Below, in pieces: positions 46,538 through 58,976 of a stretch of 64,000 nucleotides of DNA. Both the position numbers and the translations under genes were made by a program. The stretch lies in contig NZ_PGSG01000041.1 of assembly GCF_002843305.1 (NCBI RefSeq), forward strand, positions 30,209 to 94,208, read 5' to 3'. Below the pieces are notes generated by a model. It made no database searches. It was not told the origin of the DNA and saw nothing but the letters and a program-made list of their open reading frames with translations. Source of the stretch: Streptomyces barkulensis. Lineage in GTDB: Bacteria > Actinomycetota > Actinomycetes > Streptomycetales > Streptomycetaceae. Within the stretch, counting starts at the first letter, position 1; each line of letters opens with the position of its first letter.

Positions 46538-46587
46538 GGCCGGGCGGGGAGGCCGTACGGGGAAACGCGGGTGCTACCTACCGGGTG

Positions 46588-47610
46588 TTACTTCATGCGG
46601 GTGCCGGTGGAGCGCAGGTCGGCGCACGCCTTGGCGACACGCTCGGCCATGCTCTTCTCGGCCAGCTTGCCCCAGCTGCGCGGGTCGTAGGTCTTCTTGT
46701 CGCCGACCTCGCCGTCCACCTTCAGCACACCGTCGTAGTTGCGGAACATGTGGTCCGCGACGGGGCGGGTGAACGCGTACTGGGTGTCGGTGTCGAGGTT
46801 CATCTTCACCACGCCGTTGTCCAGTGCGGTGGCGATCTCCTGCTCGGTGGAGCCGGAGCCGCCGTGGAAGACGAAGTCGAACGGGTTCTGCTTGCCGAAC
46901 TTGGCGGCCACGCCCTCCTGGAGGTCCTTCAGCAGCTCGGGGCGGAGCACGACGTTGCCCGGCTTGTAGACGCCGTGGACGTTACCGAAGGAGGCGGCCA
47001 GCAGATAGCGGCCCTTCTCGCCCAGACCCAGGGCCTCGGCGGTACGGATGGCGTCGTCGACGGTGGTGTACAGCTCGTCGTTGATCTCGTGGCTGACCCC
47101 GTCCTCCTCGCCGCCGGTCGGGGTGATCTCGACCTCGAGGATGATCTTCGCGGCAGCGGCGGCGGCCAGCAGCTCCTGGGCGATCTCCAGGTTGTCGGCC
47201 AGGGTCTCGGCCGAGCCGTCCCACATGTGGGACTGGAACAGCGGGTTCATGCCCGCCTCGACGCGCTTGCGGGAGAGCTCCAGCAGCGGACGTACGTAGC
47301 CGTCCAGCTTGCCCTTGGGGCAGTGGTCGGTGTGCAGCGCGATGTTGACCGGGTACTTCTCGGCGACGATGTGCGCGAACTCGGCCAGCGCGACCGCACC
47401 GGTCACCATGTCCTTGCTGTACTGGCCGCCCAGGAACTCGGCGCCGCCGGTGGAGATCTGGATGATGCCGTCGCTCTCCGCCTCGGCGAAACCGCGCAGC
47501 GCGGCGTGCAGCGTCTGCGTCGAGGTCACGTTGATGGCGGGGTAGGCGAACCTGCCTGCCTTCGCCCTGTCGAGCATCTCGTTGTAGACCTCGGGGGTTG
47601 CGATGGGCAT
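46588..47610 (-). CDS. fba: Fructose-bisphosphate aldolase, class II
   Basis: 340-residue Zn-dependent aldolase of glycolysis/gluconeogenesis. ATG 47610 follows AAGGAGCGG and gives PIATPEVYNEMLDRAKAGRF. Zn/His motifs: HTDHCPKGKLDG, the second histidine in SFGNVHGVYKPGN, and VFHGGSGSTEQEI; phosphate-binding NLDTDTQYAF. Standard length. Between DUF3151 and pyrE, the usual Streptomyces neighbourhood. Confidence 0.97.
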   Translation of the reverse strand: MPIATPEVYNEMLDRAKAGRFAYPAINVTSTQTLHAALRGFAEAESDGIIQISTGGAEFLGGQYSKDMVTGAVALAEFAHIVAEKYPVNIALHTDHCPKGKLDGYVRPLLELSRKRVEAGMNPLFQSHMWDGSAETLADNLEIAQELLAAAAAAKIILEVEITPTGGEEDGVSHEINDELYTTVDDAIRTAEALGLGEKGRYLLAASFGNVHGVYKPGNVVLRPELLKDLQEGVAAKFGKQNPFDFVFHGGSGSTEQEIATALDNGVVKMNLDTDTQYAFTRPVADHMFRNYDGVLKVDGEVGDKKTYDPRSWGKLAEKSMAERVAKACADLRSTGTRMK

Positions 47611-47765
47611 CTGTCCGCTCCTTGATGGTGTGCGAAGCTCTACGGCTCTGGTGTGGGTCAACGGAACGACGTCATCGTCGTCCCCATCCTCCCAGACGTG
47701 TGAGATTGCTCCACCCCCGCGTCCGGGGGGCGGGACGGGAGTCCGCAGAGGGACCGGTTCGCGTA

Positions 47766-47796
47766 CCGCGCCCGGCCGGGAACCGGCCGGGCGCGG
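47766..47796 (-). terminator. Hairpin downstream of pyrE
   Basis: CCGCGCCCGGCCGG (47766-47779) pairs with 47783-47796 across GAA. It lies between pyrE (upstream on the minus strand) and the fba promoter. Confidence 0.65.
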
Positions 47797-47841
47797 GCTG
47801 GTTTCACCCCCACACCGCCGGCCGGGCCACAGAGAGTCACC

Positions 47842-47855
47842 GTTTCACGTGAAAC
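47842..47855. other. parS chromosome-segregation site
   Basis: Exact 14-bp palindrome GTTTCACGTGAAAC, the known Streptomyces parS sequence bound by ParB. Non-coding, between fba and pyrE, where a cluster of origin-proximal parS sites would be expected. It is the only copy I found in the window. Flanked on both sides by GAGAGTCAC / GTGACTCTC, extending the symmetry to 34 bp (47832-47865). Confidence 0.93.
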
Positions 47856-47943
47856 AGTGACTCTCACGGACCTCTCCGGTTGCCCCGCGAGGTTTGCGCG
47901 GGGCCGGAACCGGAGTCGGAACCGGGGCCGACGGAGGAAGAGA

Positions 47944-48483
47944 TCAGGACAGGTCCAGGTCCTCCAGCCCGTACGCCTGGTAGTACGGCAGTCCCGCCTC
48001 CTCGATCGCCGGAGCCGCGCCGCGCTCGACGATGACCGCCACGCCCACGACCTCCGCACCGGCCTCCCGCAGCGCCTCGACCGCCGTGAGGACCGAGCCG
48101 CCCGTGGTGGAGGTGTCCTCGACCGCCAGCACCCTGCGGCCCGCCACGTCCGGCCCCTCGATCCGGCGCTGGAGACCATGGGCCTTGCCCGCCTTGCGGA
48201 CGACGAACGCGTCCAGCTTCCGGCCGCGTGCGGCGGCGGCGTGCAGCATCGCGGTGGCCACCGGGTCGGCGCCGAGGGTCAGGCCTCCCACCGCGTCGTA
48301 CTCGATGTCGGAGGTCAGATCGAGCAGCACCTGCCCGACCAGCGGAGCCGCCTCGGCGTCCAGGGTGATCCGGCGGAGGTCGACGTAGTAGTCGGCCTCC
48401 TTGCCGGAGGAGAGGGTCACCCGGCCGTGGACCACGGCCTTGTCCTTGATCTGCTGCAGAAGCTTCTCGCGCGCGTCGCTCAT
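47944..48483 (-). CDS. pyrE: Orotate phosphoribosyltransferase
   Basis: 179-residue pyrimidine enzyme: orotate + PRPP to OMP. PRPP loop VLAVEDTSTTGGSVLTAVEA; N-terminal LSSGKEADYYVDLRR; active-site VVRKAGKAHGL. ATG 48483 is the only start giving family length; the ribosome site is weak. Divided from fba by the parS region. In Streptomyces it stands apart from the main pyr operon. Confidence 0.95.
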   Translation of the reverse strand: MSDAREKLLQQIKDKAVVHGRVTLSSGKEADYYVDLRRITLDAEAAPLVGQVLLDLTSDIEYDAVGGLTLGADPVATAMLHAAAARGRKLDAFVVRKAGKAHGLQRRIEGPDVAGRRVLAVEDTSTTGGSVLTAVEALREAGAEVVGVAVIVERGAAPAIEEAGLPYYQAYGLEDLDLS

Positions 48484-48562
48484 GCCGACGAGCCTAAGCC
48501 AGCCCCGCGCCGCCTCCGCGCCGCTCCCCTCACCCCGGTCCCACCCCGGCCCTGCCCCGGAT

Positions 48563-49393
48563 CTACGCCGGCCTGCGCCACGACCAGACCGTGGAGACCT
48601 CCAGCGGGTCAATGGGCGTGACCAGGCGCGGGTGGGAGTTGAGCCCGTCGGGCGGGCCGGTCTGCGGCTCCACACAGACAGCCTCGGGCTGCTCGTCGTA
48701 GACGACCACCCACTCGGCGCGGCTGGTGACCTTCAGCTCCAGCTCGTCCGGCCAGGTCAGTGTCACATCCACCCCTTCCGGCATGCCGAAGCAGTCGTCC
48801 CAGGGGCCCGGACGCGGCTCGGTGCGGCGGCCGGTGGGGATGTGGTCCTCGCCGCGCTCCTCCTGCCAGGCGGGCGCGAAGTCCAGCGTCACGTCCTGCC
48901 CGCCCTGCCCCAGGTTGCGCAGGAACCAGGGGTGCCAGCCGGCCTGCGCCGGGAAGGAGTCCCCGGCCGTCTCCACGCCCAGCGTGAGGGTGAGCCCGCC
49001 GCCGTCCTCGGCCAGTTCCACCACCTGCGTCACCCGGCCGGGCCAGGGCCAGGGGTCGGTGAGGTCGTGGTAGAAGGACGCGGTCCGCCCGTCGCTGCGG
49101 ACCGTGTGCCAGGGAGCGCCGCGCACGGTGCCGTGGATGGCGTGCTCCCCGGCGGTCACGGGGAGCTGGTACCGCTCGCCGCCGTTGAGGAACCGCCCCT
49201 GCCGGGTCCGCCCGCACCAGGGCACCATCACGAACGCGCCGTACCGATCGCCCTGCCTCAGCACCTCCGTGCCGTCGATGCGCAGGGAGGAGATCCGGCA
49301 GCCGTGCGCCGGGTCGACGGTCACCTCGGTGCCGCCGGCTCGCAGACGGACTCCGCTGTCTGTGTCTTGGGCGTCATGGACAGTCACATCCAT
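48563..49393 (-). CDS. Aldose 1-epimerase family protein
   Basis: 276-residue galactose-mutarotase-like beta-sandwich protein. Sugar-handling residues: PWCGRTRQGRF, the conserved His in GEHAIHGTVRGAPW, HPWFLRN, and ECVEPQTG-type text (CVEPQTGPPDGLN). It probably equilibrates alpha/beta anomers of free sugars or a sugar phosphate in the cytosol. 80 bp upstream of pyrE on the same strand. Confidence 0.9.
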   Translation of the reverse strand: MDVTVHDAQDTDSGVRLRAGGTEVTVDPAHGCRISSLRIDGTEVLRQGDRYGAFVMVPWCGRTRQGRFLNGGERYQLPVTAGEHAIHGTVRGAPWHTVRSDGRTASFYHDLTDPWPWPGRVTQVVELAEDGGGLTLTLGVETAGDSFPAQAGWHPWFLRNLGQGGQDVTLDFAPAWQEERGEDHIPTGRRTEPRPGPWDDCFGMPEGVDVTLTWPDELELKVTSRAEWVVVYDEQPEAVCVEPQTGPPDGLNSHPRLVTPIDPLEVSTVWSWRRPA

Positions 49394-49429
49394 GACCTTA
49401 ACCGCGAGAGCCGGCGATAACCGCGATCT

Positions 49430-50578
49430 TCAGCGCCGCCTCCGCAGCACACGGCCCACCACGACCGCCGAGGCCACCGCCAGCGCCGCCGCCGGGGCGG
49501 CCCAGCGCAGCACCGCCGCGGCCGGGGAGACCTCCTCGGGCGGGGGCACGGGGGCATAGCGGCCGCGCGGCGGGGCGTGGTCGACCTCCTCGGCACTGCG
49601 TCCGATCATCGTCCGGCGGGCATGGGCGGCCTCGGCGGCGGAACGCGACTCCTCGTCCAGTTCGTCGACGAGGTCGTCGCCCGGACCGCCGGTGAATTCC
49701 CTGCCGTCGAGTGCCTCCTCGCTCGACGGGTCGAGCGAGGAGGGCGGCACCTCGACGTCGAAGACTCCCCGGGCCCGGACCTCCTCGTCCGGGACATCCG
49801 GGATGTCCGAGTCGCCCGGGACGCCCGGGGTGTCCGGGGCGCCGGGCTCCTCCGGCTCTCCCGCCTTCCCGGCGCTTCCCGCGCTTCCGGCGTCCCCACC
49901 GTTCCTGGCGTCCGCGTTGTTCCTGGCGTTCGCGGAGCCGGGTGTCTCGGGCGCGGGGATGCCCGGGATCACGGGCTCGTTGTCGTCGGGCTCGCCGATC
50001 CCGCCGGGCGTGGCGACCGTGCCCGCGGCCTCCACCGGGGAGACCGGGTCGGCCGCCATGCCGGCGGCCAGTTCCCCGCCGAAACGGTCCAGCAGCCGAC
50101 GGCCGACGGCAGCCCGCTGCTTCTCCTCGAACTCCGTGATCCGGCCGTTGCCGCGCAGCTTCCCGGTGCAGAGAAGCACGGTGCCCTCACCGTCGTCGGC
50201 CGGGCGCGGCACGATCGTCAGGGCCAGCTCCACCGAGCCGTCGCCCCTGGCCTCGGCACCCTCCCCGCGGACCGTGCAGGCGCCGCCCTCGTCGCCTTCG
50301 CCGTCCGTGTCGTGCGTGTCGTGCGTGTCGTGCGTGTCGTGCGTGTCGTGCGTCAGACGCAGGCTGCCGCGGTACGTGATGCTGGAGCCGCCGATCCGCA
50401 CCCGCAGCCGCCCCTGGACGACCGCGCCGCCCCCGGCGCCACCGTGCACCGTGTCCGGGGCCTCGGGGCCCGGTTCGTCGGGCTGGAGCCCCGGCACACA
50501 GCGCACGACGCGCTCCGGCTCGGCGAGCGCCGCCCGCACGGCCGCGGCAGTGAACGGAACGTACACCTCATGCTCCAT
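49430..50578 (-). CDS. SRPBCC/CoxG-like protein with acidic linker and C-terminal membrane helix
   Basis: 382 residues. ATG 50578 starts EHEVYVPFTAAAVRAALAEP, like the first strand and helix of START/CoxG lipid-binding folds; the domain covers ~175 residues and ends FEEKQRAAVGRRLLDRFGGE. A THDTHDTHDT tract sits in a loop. A long acidic, Gly/Pro/Asp-rich spacer follows, then a C-terminal membrane helix (VLRWAAPAAALAVASAVVVG) with an Arg tail, placing the protein on the inner membrane face. Weak ribosome site. Possible lipid/hydrophobic ligand carrier; ligand unknown. Confidence 0.75.
   Translation of the reverse strand: MEHEVYVPFTAAAVRAALAEPERVVRCVPGLQPDEPGPEAPDTVHGGAGGGAVVQGRLRVRIGGSSITYRGSLRLTHDTHDTHDTHDTHDTDGEGDEGGACTVRGEGAEARGDGSVELALTIVPRPADDGEGTVLLCTGKLRGNGRITEFEEKQRAAVGRRLLDRFGGELAAGMAADPVSPVEAAGTVATPGGIGEPDDNEPVIPGIPAPETPGSANARNNADARNGGDAGSAGSAGKAGEPEEPGAPDTPGVPGDSDIPDVPDEEVRARGVFDVEVPPSSLDPSSEEALDGREFTGGPGDDLVDELDEESRSAAEAAHARRTMIGRSAEEVDHAPPRGRYAPVPPPEEVSPAAAVLRWAAPAAALAVASAVVVGRVLRRRR
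50306..50350. repeat. 9-bp tandem repeat in the SRPBCC-like gene
   Basis: Five perfect copies of CGTGTCGTG, coding (minus strand) a THD-repeat of Thr-His-Asp. Length-polymorphic candidate and possible metal-binding His/Asp tract. Confidence 0.92.
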
Positions 50579-50694
50579 GGGGCGGAGCCTACCCAGTACC
50601 TCTCCCGCCAGTGCCCGCTCCGTACGGGCGTCGGCACGTCGTGCTCCGCGCGCCCCTCGCCCCCGCCTCCCGCCCTCTTCGCCCGGACACGCCC

Positions 50695-52452
50695 TCAGTC
50701 CCGGTAGCGGGGGTGCATCAGGGTGGACGGCCGCAGGCCGGCGATACGGTTCTGCTCCGCGCGAGCCGCGGCGCGGCGCAGGTCCGCCGGGCCGAAGGCG
50801 TGCGGGGCCGGACCGCCCGGCCCGAGGGCGAGCGGCGGCGGGGCGCCGTGTGCCGCCAGCACGAAACCCCAGTCGCCGGGCCGTTCCCGGCCGCCCGCGG
50901 CCGTACCGCCGCGCCCCTGCGGGCGGCCGGGGCCGGCGGTGAGGCCGGACAGCCGCCCGTCCACCGCATAGGGAGCGGTGCGCAGGCCCACGGTCCGCAG
51001 TGTGGTCTCCACCGTCCAGTACGTGCGGGGGCGTTCCCCGGCCGGTCCCGCGTGCACCACCAGCCGTCCCCGCTCGGACAGCGCCCGCGCGGCCAGCCCG
51101 AAGAACTCCTGCGAGTACAGCCGGGAGCTGTCCGAGGCGCCGGGATCGGGCAGATCGGAGACGATCACGTCGTACGGCGGCCGGCCGGAGTCCGGCCGGG
51201 AGCGCAGCCAGTCGAAGGCGTCCCCCGTCTCCACCCGCACCCGCGGGTCGTCCAGCGAACGGCGGTTGAGACGGCCGAGCACCGGGTCGGCGCGGGCCAG
51301 TTCCACGACACCGGGGTCGAGTTCCACCACCGTCGCCGACTCCACCTCCGGGTGGCGCAGTACCTCGCGCAGGGCCAGTCCGTCGCCGCCGCCCAGGACC
51401 AGCACCCTGCCGTGCGGGCCGGCCGCCATCGCGGGGTGGACCAGCGCCTCGTGGTAGCGCCGCTCGTCCCCGCCGCACACCCGCAGCCGGCCGTCGAGGA
51501 ACATCCCGAAACCGGCGGGCTCGCTCCCGCCGGAGTGCCGGACGCCCTCGGTGAGCACGATCTCCTGGACGGCGGTGTTCCGCACCGTCCGCACCTCGCC
51601 GCCGTACACCGCCCGGCGTGCGGCCTGCTCGAAGGAGTCGACGACGGCGACCCCGGTGACCAGCACCGCCACCACCAGTGCGTTGACGAGCAGCAGTGCG
51701 CGGCGCGAGCGGGGCGACAGGTCGCCGCGGAACAGCCACAGCACCAGCACGCCGCCCGCGACGGCGTTCACCGTCCCGACCGCCAGGGCTCCCGGGAGCT
51801 GGCCCATCAGCGGGAGGAGCAGGAAGGGGAAGGCGAGCCCGCCGACGAGGGCCCCCACGTAGTCCGCGGCGAACAGATCGGCGACCGCGCCGCCGGCGTC
51901 CTGTTCCCGGATCCGCTGGATGAGGGTCATCAGCAGCGGCATCTCGGCGCCGATGAGCACCCCGATGACCAGTGAGAAACCGATCAGCACCGCCACCGAG
52001 CCGCCGACCCAGGCGAAGTAGGCGTACAGCGCCATCGCCGAGCCTCCGCCGACCAGTGCCAGCAGCGCCTCGACGATCCCGAACCCGGCCGCGGCACGGG
52101 TGCGCAGCCGCTTGGCGAGCAGCGATCCCAGGCCCATGGCGAAGACCATCACCGACAGCACGACGGAGGTGTGGGTGACGGAGTCGCCGGCCAGATGGGA
52201 GCCGAGGGCGACGAGTTCGAGTTCGTAGACGAGACCGCACGCGGCGCAGACGAAGACCGCGGCGAGGACGAGGAACCGTCCGGCCCCGGGCGGTACGGGC
52301 AGCCGCGCCGGCTCCTGCGGCCTCGCCGACCCCTGCGCCGACTCCTGCGCCGGCGCCTGTGACGGGGCCTGTGACGGGGCCCGCGGCGGCTCCTTCCGGG
52401 GCGGCGAGGACCCCGACGCCCCCGCCGGTACGGAAGCGGGCGTTTCGATCAT
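50695..52452 (-). CDS. Membrane-bound spermidine synthase-like protein
   Basis: 585 residues. A Pro/Ser/Gln-rich N-terminus is followed by about seven membrane helices (residues ~58-280, e.g. [40 protein letters not shown]) and a polyamine-synthase domain with [17 protein letters not shown] (decarboxylated-SAM site), [22 protein letters not shown] and the active-site [19 protein letters not shown]. The fused form is common in actinobacteria. Whether it makes spermidine or another aminopropylated product is unclear. Next to DUF2617 on the same strand. Confidence 0.9.
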   Translation of the reverse strand: MIETPASVPAGASGSSPPRKEPPRAPSQAPSQAPAQESAQGSARPQEPARLPVPPGAGRFLVLAAVFVCAACGLVYELELVALGSHLAGDSVTHTSVVLSVMVFAMGLGSLLAKRLRTRAAAGFGIVEALLALVGGGSAMALYAYFAWVGGSVAVLIGFSLVIGVLIGAEMPLLMTLIQRIREQDAGGAVADLFAADYVGALVGGLAFPFLLLPLMGQLPGALAVGTVNAVAGGVLVLWLFRGDLSPRSRRALLLVNALVVAVLVTGVAVVDSFEQAARRAVYGGEVRTVRNTAVQEIVLTEGVRHSGGSEPAGFGMFLDGRLRVCGGDERRYHEALVHPAMAAGPHGRVLVLGGGDGLALREVLRHPEVESATVVELDPGVVELARADPVLGRLNRRSLDDPRVRVETGDAFDWLRSRPDSGRPPYDVIVSDLPDPGASDSSRLYSQEFFGLAARALSERGRLVVHAGPAGERPRTYWTVETTLRTVGLRTAPYAVDGRLSGLTAGPGRPQGRGGTAAGGRERPGDWGFVLAAHGAPPPLALGPGGPAPHAFGPADLRRAAARAEQNRIAGLRPSTLMHPRYRD

Positions 52453-52589
52453 GTCGGGAACGCTACGGGACGTCTCCCTCGAGTCCTGTCACCCACACAG
52501 GTGCAATGAACCGCACATGCGCGCGAACCGACACCCTCTGATCCGGCGTGCGGCGCGTACGCCCCGTACCCGTACGGGCCGCGCCGGGA

Positions 52590-53123
52590 TCACACGCCCA
52601 CCCGCTCCGGTTCCCGCACGCGCGCCCCCACTCTGGTGTGGGTCACGACGAGCCGCCGCTCCTGCGGGTAGGCGTGCCAGGTCCGCCAGTGCGTCTGGCC
52701 GCCGCGCCGCTGGACCAGCAGGGCGGTGAAGGCGTTCGGGCTGCCGGGGAAGGTGCCGGCCAGCCCGTGCGGGTGATCCGCGACGAGCGCGAGCAGTTCC
52801 TGGGCGCGCCCCGTGAAGGAGCCGCCGGAGAGCGTCTCGACACGTGCCGCGAACGCGTACTCCCAGTCGTCCATCCGCTTCGACACCCCCAGCGGCAGCG
52901 GTGTCCTGCTGCCGGGGATGCACGCCACGGTCTCCGAGCAGAAGATGCCGCCCTCGTCCGCGAGCAGCACCTGGTGCGATGCGCCGAGCAGTCTCAGCTG
53001 GACTGCGGTTCCCTGGATTTCGATATCCAGCTTCGCCAGGGCCGGCATGGGGTCGCGCCCGAGCGCCCAGGCGAGGTCACCGGCGCGGGTGTCGGTGTAC
53101 GGGGTCTTGAGATCGGTGAGCAT
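52590..53123 (-). CDS. DUF2617 family protein
   Basis: 177 residues. ATG 53123 gives LTDLKTPYTDTRAGDLAWAL; the frame upstream is not family-like. Conserved text LLGASHQVLL, CSETVACIPG, PLGVSKRMDDWEYAFAARVE, THWRTWHAYPQE. Actinobacterial family of unknown function, normally beside the membrane spermidine-synthase gene, suggesting a shared process. Soluble, no signal. Confidence 0.88.
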   Translation of the reverse strand: MLTDLKTPYTDTRAGDLAWALGRDPMPALAKLDIEIQGTAVQLRLLGASHQVLLADEGGIFCSETVACIPGSRTPLPLGVSKRMDDWEYAFAARVETLSGGSFTGRAQELLALVADHPHGLAGTFPGSPNAFTALLVQRRGGQTHWRTWHAYPQERRLVVTHTRVGARVREPERVGV

Positions 53124-53373
53124 GGGTCGGCTCCGCAACGCAGTGAGGGCGGACCGGCTCAGCCCCCTGGAACAGGGCCCCGAAGGGGGACAGGGATGCT
53201 GCCTGCCGCCGGCTCGCGCCCACGTGAGGTCCGGGTACATCAGTCACCGAATCACGGAATGTGCGGCTCCTACAGGCTTTTTACTCACCTTCGTCTGTTT
53301 TCCATACCAGCGGGGGCCTAGCGGGTCAGATGTTCTCCCCGCTGAACTGCAACCGCCGTACGGGTGAACGGCG

Positions 53374-53631
53374 TCAGGCGCCTCCGCATCCCCCGCCGCC
53401 CCCACCGCCACCGCCACCGCCGCACCCACCGCCACCGCCGCCGCCGGCGCACGACGAACCGCCGCCGTGCGAACCGCCGTCGTGGTAGCCGCCGGGGGCC
53501 CCGGTCCACATCCCCAGAGCTCCCCCGCCGGCGCTCCGCCGGGTGCGGCGGCTCCCTCTCGTGACCGCGCTGACCGCCACCACGGCCAGCACCAGGACCA
53601 GAACCATGCAGATGATGACAAATGCCGTCAC
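53374..53631 (-). CDS. Tiny membrane protein with Gly-rich Cys tail (paralogue 1)
   Basis: 85 residues. GTG 53631 with GAGGGGG 5 nt upstream. One membrane helix (AFVIICMVLVLVLAVVAVSAV), an Arg-rich stop-transfer (TRGSRRTRRSAGGG), a Trp/Tyr/His part (MWTGAPGGYHDGGSHGGG), and a glycine tail holding three cysteines (SCAGGGG..., two more spaced CGGGG). Very similar in plan to the next gene upstream. Cys-containing Gly tails of this kind occur in other small Streptomyces membrane proteins. Function unknown; it could be a surface-located or oligomerising peptide. Confidence 0.6.
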   Translation of the reverse strand: MTAFVIICMVLVLVLAVVAVSAVTRGSRRTRRSAGGGALGMWTGAPGGYHDGGSHGGGSSCAGGGGGGGCGGGGGGGGGGGCGGA

Positions 53632-53796
53632 GGCATCCCCCTCGTGTCCCCTCGTGTCCCCCGTGCCCGCACATCCCCCGTGCGGGCCTGATGTCACCAT
53701 CCCCTCGCGCCGCCCGCGCCAAAGCCGAGTTGAGGAAGTCCAGAGGTTCGGGCGACGGCCGGGGCGCCGTCCCCGCCGGGGCCGTTCCGGCGCCGA

Positions 53797-54012
53797 TCAG
53801 TCCCCTCCGCCTCCTCCGCCGCACCCGCCACCCGAGTCGCCCGACCCGCCGTCCGAACCGCCGTCCCCCCACCAGCCGCTGTCACCGCCACCGTCCGAAC
53901 CGCCCCGACGGCCCCCGGCCGCCCGGCGCCCGCTCCGCAGGGCCGGAACGACCACCACCAGGACCAGCAGCACCATGAACACGGCGAGACCGCCGACCAA
54001 CCACCCCACCAC
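53797..54012 (-). CDS. Tiny membrane protein with Gly-rich Cys tail (paralogue 2)
   Basis: 71 residues. GTG 54012 (or 54009) with GGGAGAGGGGG upstream. One membrane helix (WLVGGLAVFMVLLVLVVVVPAL), Arg-rich boundary (RSGRRAAGGRRGG), then SDGGGDSGWWGDGGSDGGS, and a terminal GGGC followed by a Gly run. Same plan as its neighbour 165 bp downstream, but it keeps a single Cys. Both lie on the minus strand between DUF2617 and the aminotransferase. Confidence 0.55.
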   Translation of the reverse strand: MVGWLVGGLAVFMVLLVLVVVVPALRSGRRAAGGRRGGSDGGGDSGWWGDGGSDGGSGDSGGGCGGGGGGD

Positions 54013-54117
54013 GCCCCCTCTCCCGCGCCCCCTACCGGGGCCGCCGTCACGACATCCGCAGCAAAGCACGGGCGGGGGGAGTTGAGGAAGCCGGGCACCG
54101 GACGGAGGATGACCGCC

Positions 54118-55344
<1,227 letters not shown>

Positions 55345-55489
55345 TGGCCGGCGGCGGGCCGGGCCCGCACACCGCGGGGGCCGGCGCCCCGGCCCTCACG
55401 GGGCCGGACGCGCGGCGGCCCCGGCGCGGCGGACGCGAAGCGTTCCGTGCACCGGGGCCGCGCGGGGCCTCGTGTGGGGGGCGGAGAGG

Positions 55490-56017
55490 TCAGCCCTCGC
55501 CCTCACCGTCGGACTCCTCGACGTCCTTGGCCAGGCCGAGCTGCTCCACGAGCCAGCGGTCGAACTCGACCGAGGCGCGGATCCAGCTGACCGTGCTGGA
55601 GACGAAGTGCTCCAGCGAGACGCCGACGCCGACCAGCATCTGGGCCTCGCCGATCAGGCGGACCGTGCCGTCATCGTGCGTGTGGCTGTAGACCTTCGGC
55701 CACAGGGTGCGGCGGTTCCAGTCGTCGATCAGCTCCAGCAGGCGGTTCTTGTCCTCGATGGAGTGGGGACGGTCGTAGAACGTCCGGACGGAGAAGACCT
55801 GCTGCTCCTTCTCGCCGCGGAACATGAAGTAGGTGCGGAACTCCTCCCACGGCGCCGCGAGGTCACCCTCGTCGTCGACGACGTACTTCAGCTCCATCTG
55901 GTCGAGGAGCTGCTTGACCAGGTCCTGGTCCGGGATGACGGGCCCGGCAGGCCCCGTCGGCTGCTGTTCGGGCTGCTGGCCCCCGAAGTTCGGGATCGAG
56001 GACGGGTCGATAGTCAC
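55490..56017 (-). CDS. YbjN-family protein
   Basis: 175 residues. GTG 56017 with AAGGGA 8 nt upstream. The YbjN alpha/beta domain covers most of it: LLDQMELKYVVDDEGDLAAPW, TYFMFRGEKEQQVFSVRTFY, LIDDWNRRTLWPKVYSH, and AQMLVGVGVSLEHFVSSTVS, with an acidic tail. Homologues are cytosolic, type III-chaperone-like adaptors, often linked to stress or two-component systems. Isolated gene, downstream of the clpB region on the same strand. Confidence 0.88.
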   Translation of the reverse strand: MTIDPSSIPNFGGQQPEQQPTGPAGPVIPDQDLVKQLLDQMELKYVVDDEGDLAAPWEEFRTYFMFRGEKEQQVFSVRTFYDRPHSIEDKNRLLELIDDWNRRTLWPKVYSHTHDDGTVRLIGEAQMLVGVGVSLEHFVSSTVSWIRASVEFDRWLVEQLGLAKDVEESDGEGEG

Positions 56018-56199
56018 CGTGGATTTCCCTTCATACGATTCCTGCCATCCTCCCCCACCCCGGCCCGGTCCTGGCAAGCCCGGGCTTCACCGCTCGCCCG
56101 TCGGACTGACATGATCGTCCGACCGCACTGGGGGAGGCCGCGGCGACGGAGCGGAGACGGCGGGGGCACCGCCCTTGTCATCCTGGAGGCGTTCACCGG

Positions 56200-56238
56200 G
56201 TGAGCCCGGGGCCGGACGGCGTCCGGCCCCGGGCTCAC
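56200..56238 (-). terminator. clpB terminator hairpin
   Basis: Perfect 18-bp stem with arms 56200-56217 and 56221-56238, 3-nt loop GGC, 26 bp past the clpB stop. Confidence 0.82.
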
Positions 56239-56264
56239 GTGCTCCGTCCGCGCGGGCTTCCGCG

Positions 56265-58865
<2,601 letters not shown>

Positions 58866-58918
58866 GGGTGCGTGCTCCTCCTCCTGTCGCCAACTCTGCA
58901 CACATCAGCATGCAGTAA

Positions 58919-58939
58919 GTTGAGTCTATTCCACTCAAG
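58919..58939. promoter_or_regulatory. HAIR element (HspR operator) of clpB
   Basis: GTTGAGT - 7 nt - ACTCAAG, a single mismatch from the consensus inverted repeat CTTGAGT-N7-ACTCAAG. It lies 54 bp upstream of clpB and also 38 bp upstream of the divergent PPOX gene, which could share the control. HspR coded at 60729 is the expected repressor. Confidence 0.93.
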
Positions 58940-58976
58940 GGGCGAACGGGAGTGCCGCCGGGATAGTTTCCGGAGC

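Larger units (their letters stand above)
47611..47943. other. Intergenic region fba / pyrE with parS
   Basis: 333 bp. Nearest fba: its promoter, in less GC-rich DNA (47640-47710). Then a 14-bp-stem hairpin (47766-47796), the parS palindrome at 47832-47865, and a GC-rich 3' flank of pyrE. No gene. Confidence 0.6.

Noticed and set aside
47658..48179. Minus-strand open frame through the parS region
   Set aside because: Overlaps pyrE out of frame, contains the parS palindrome and has no start signal.
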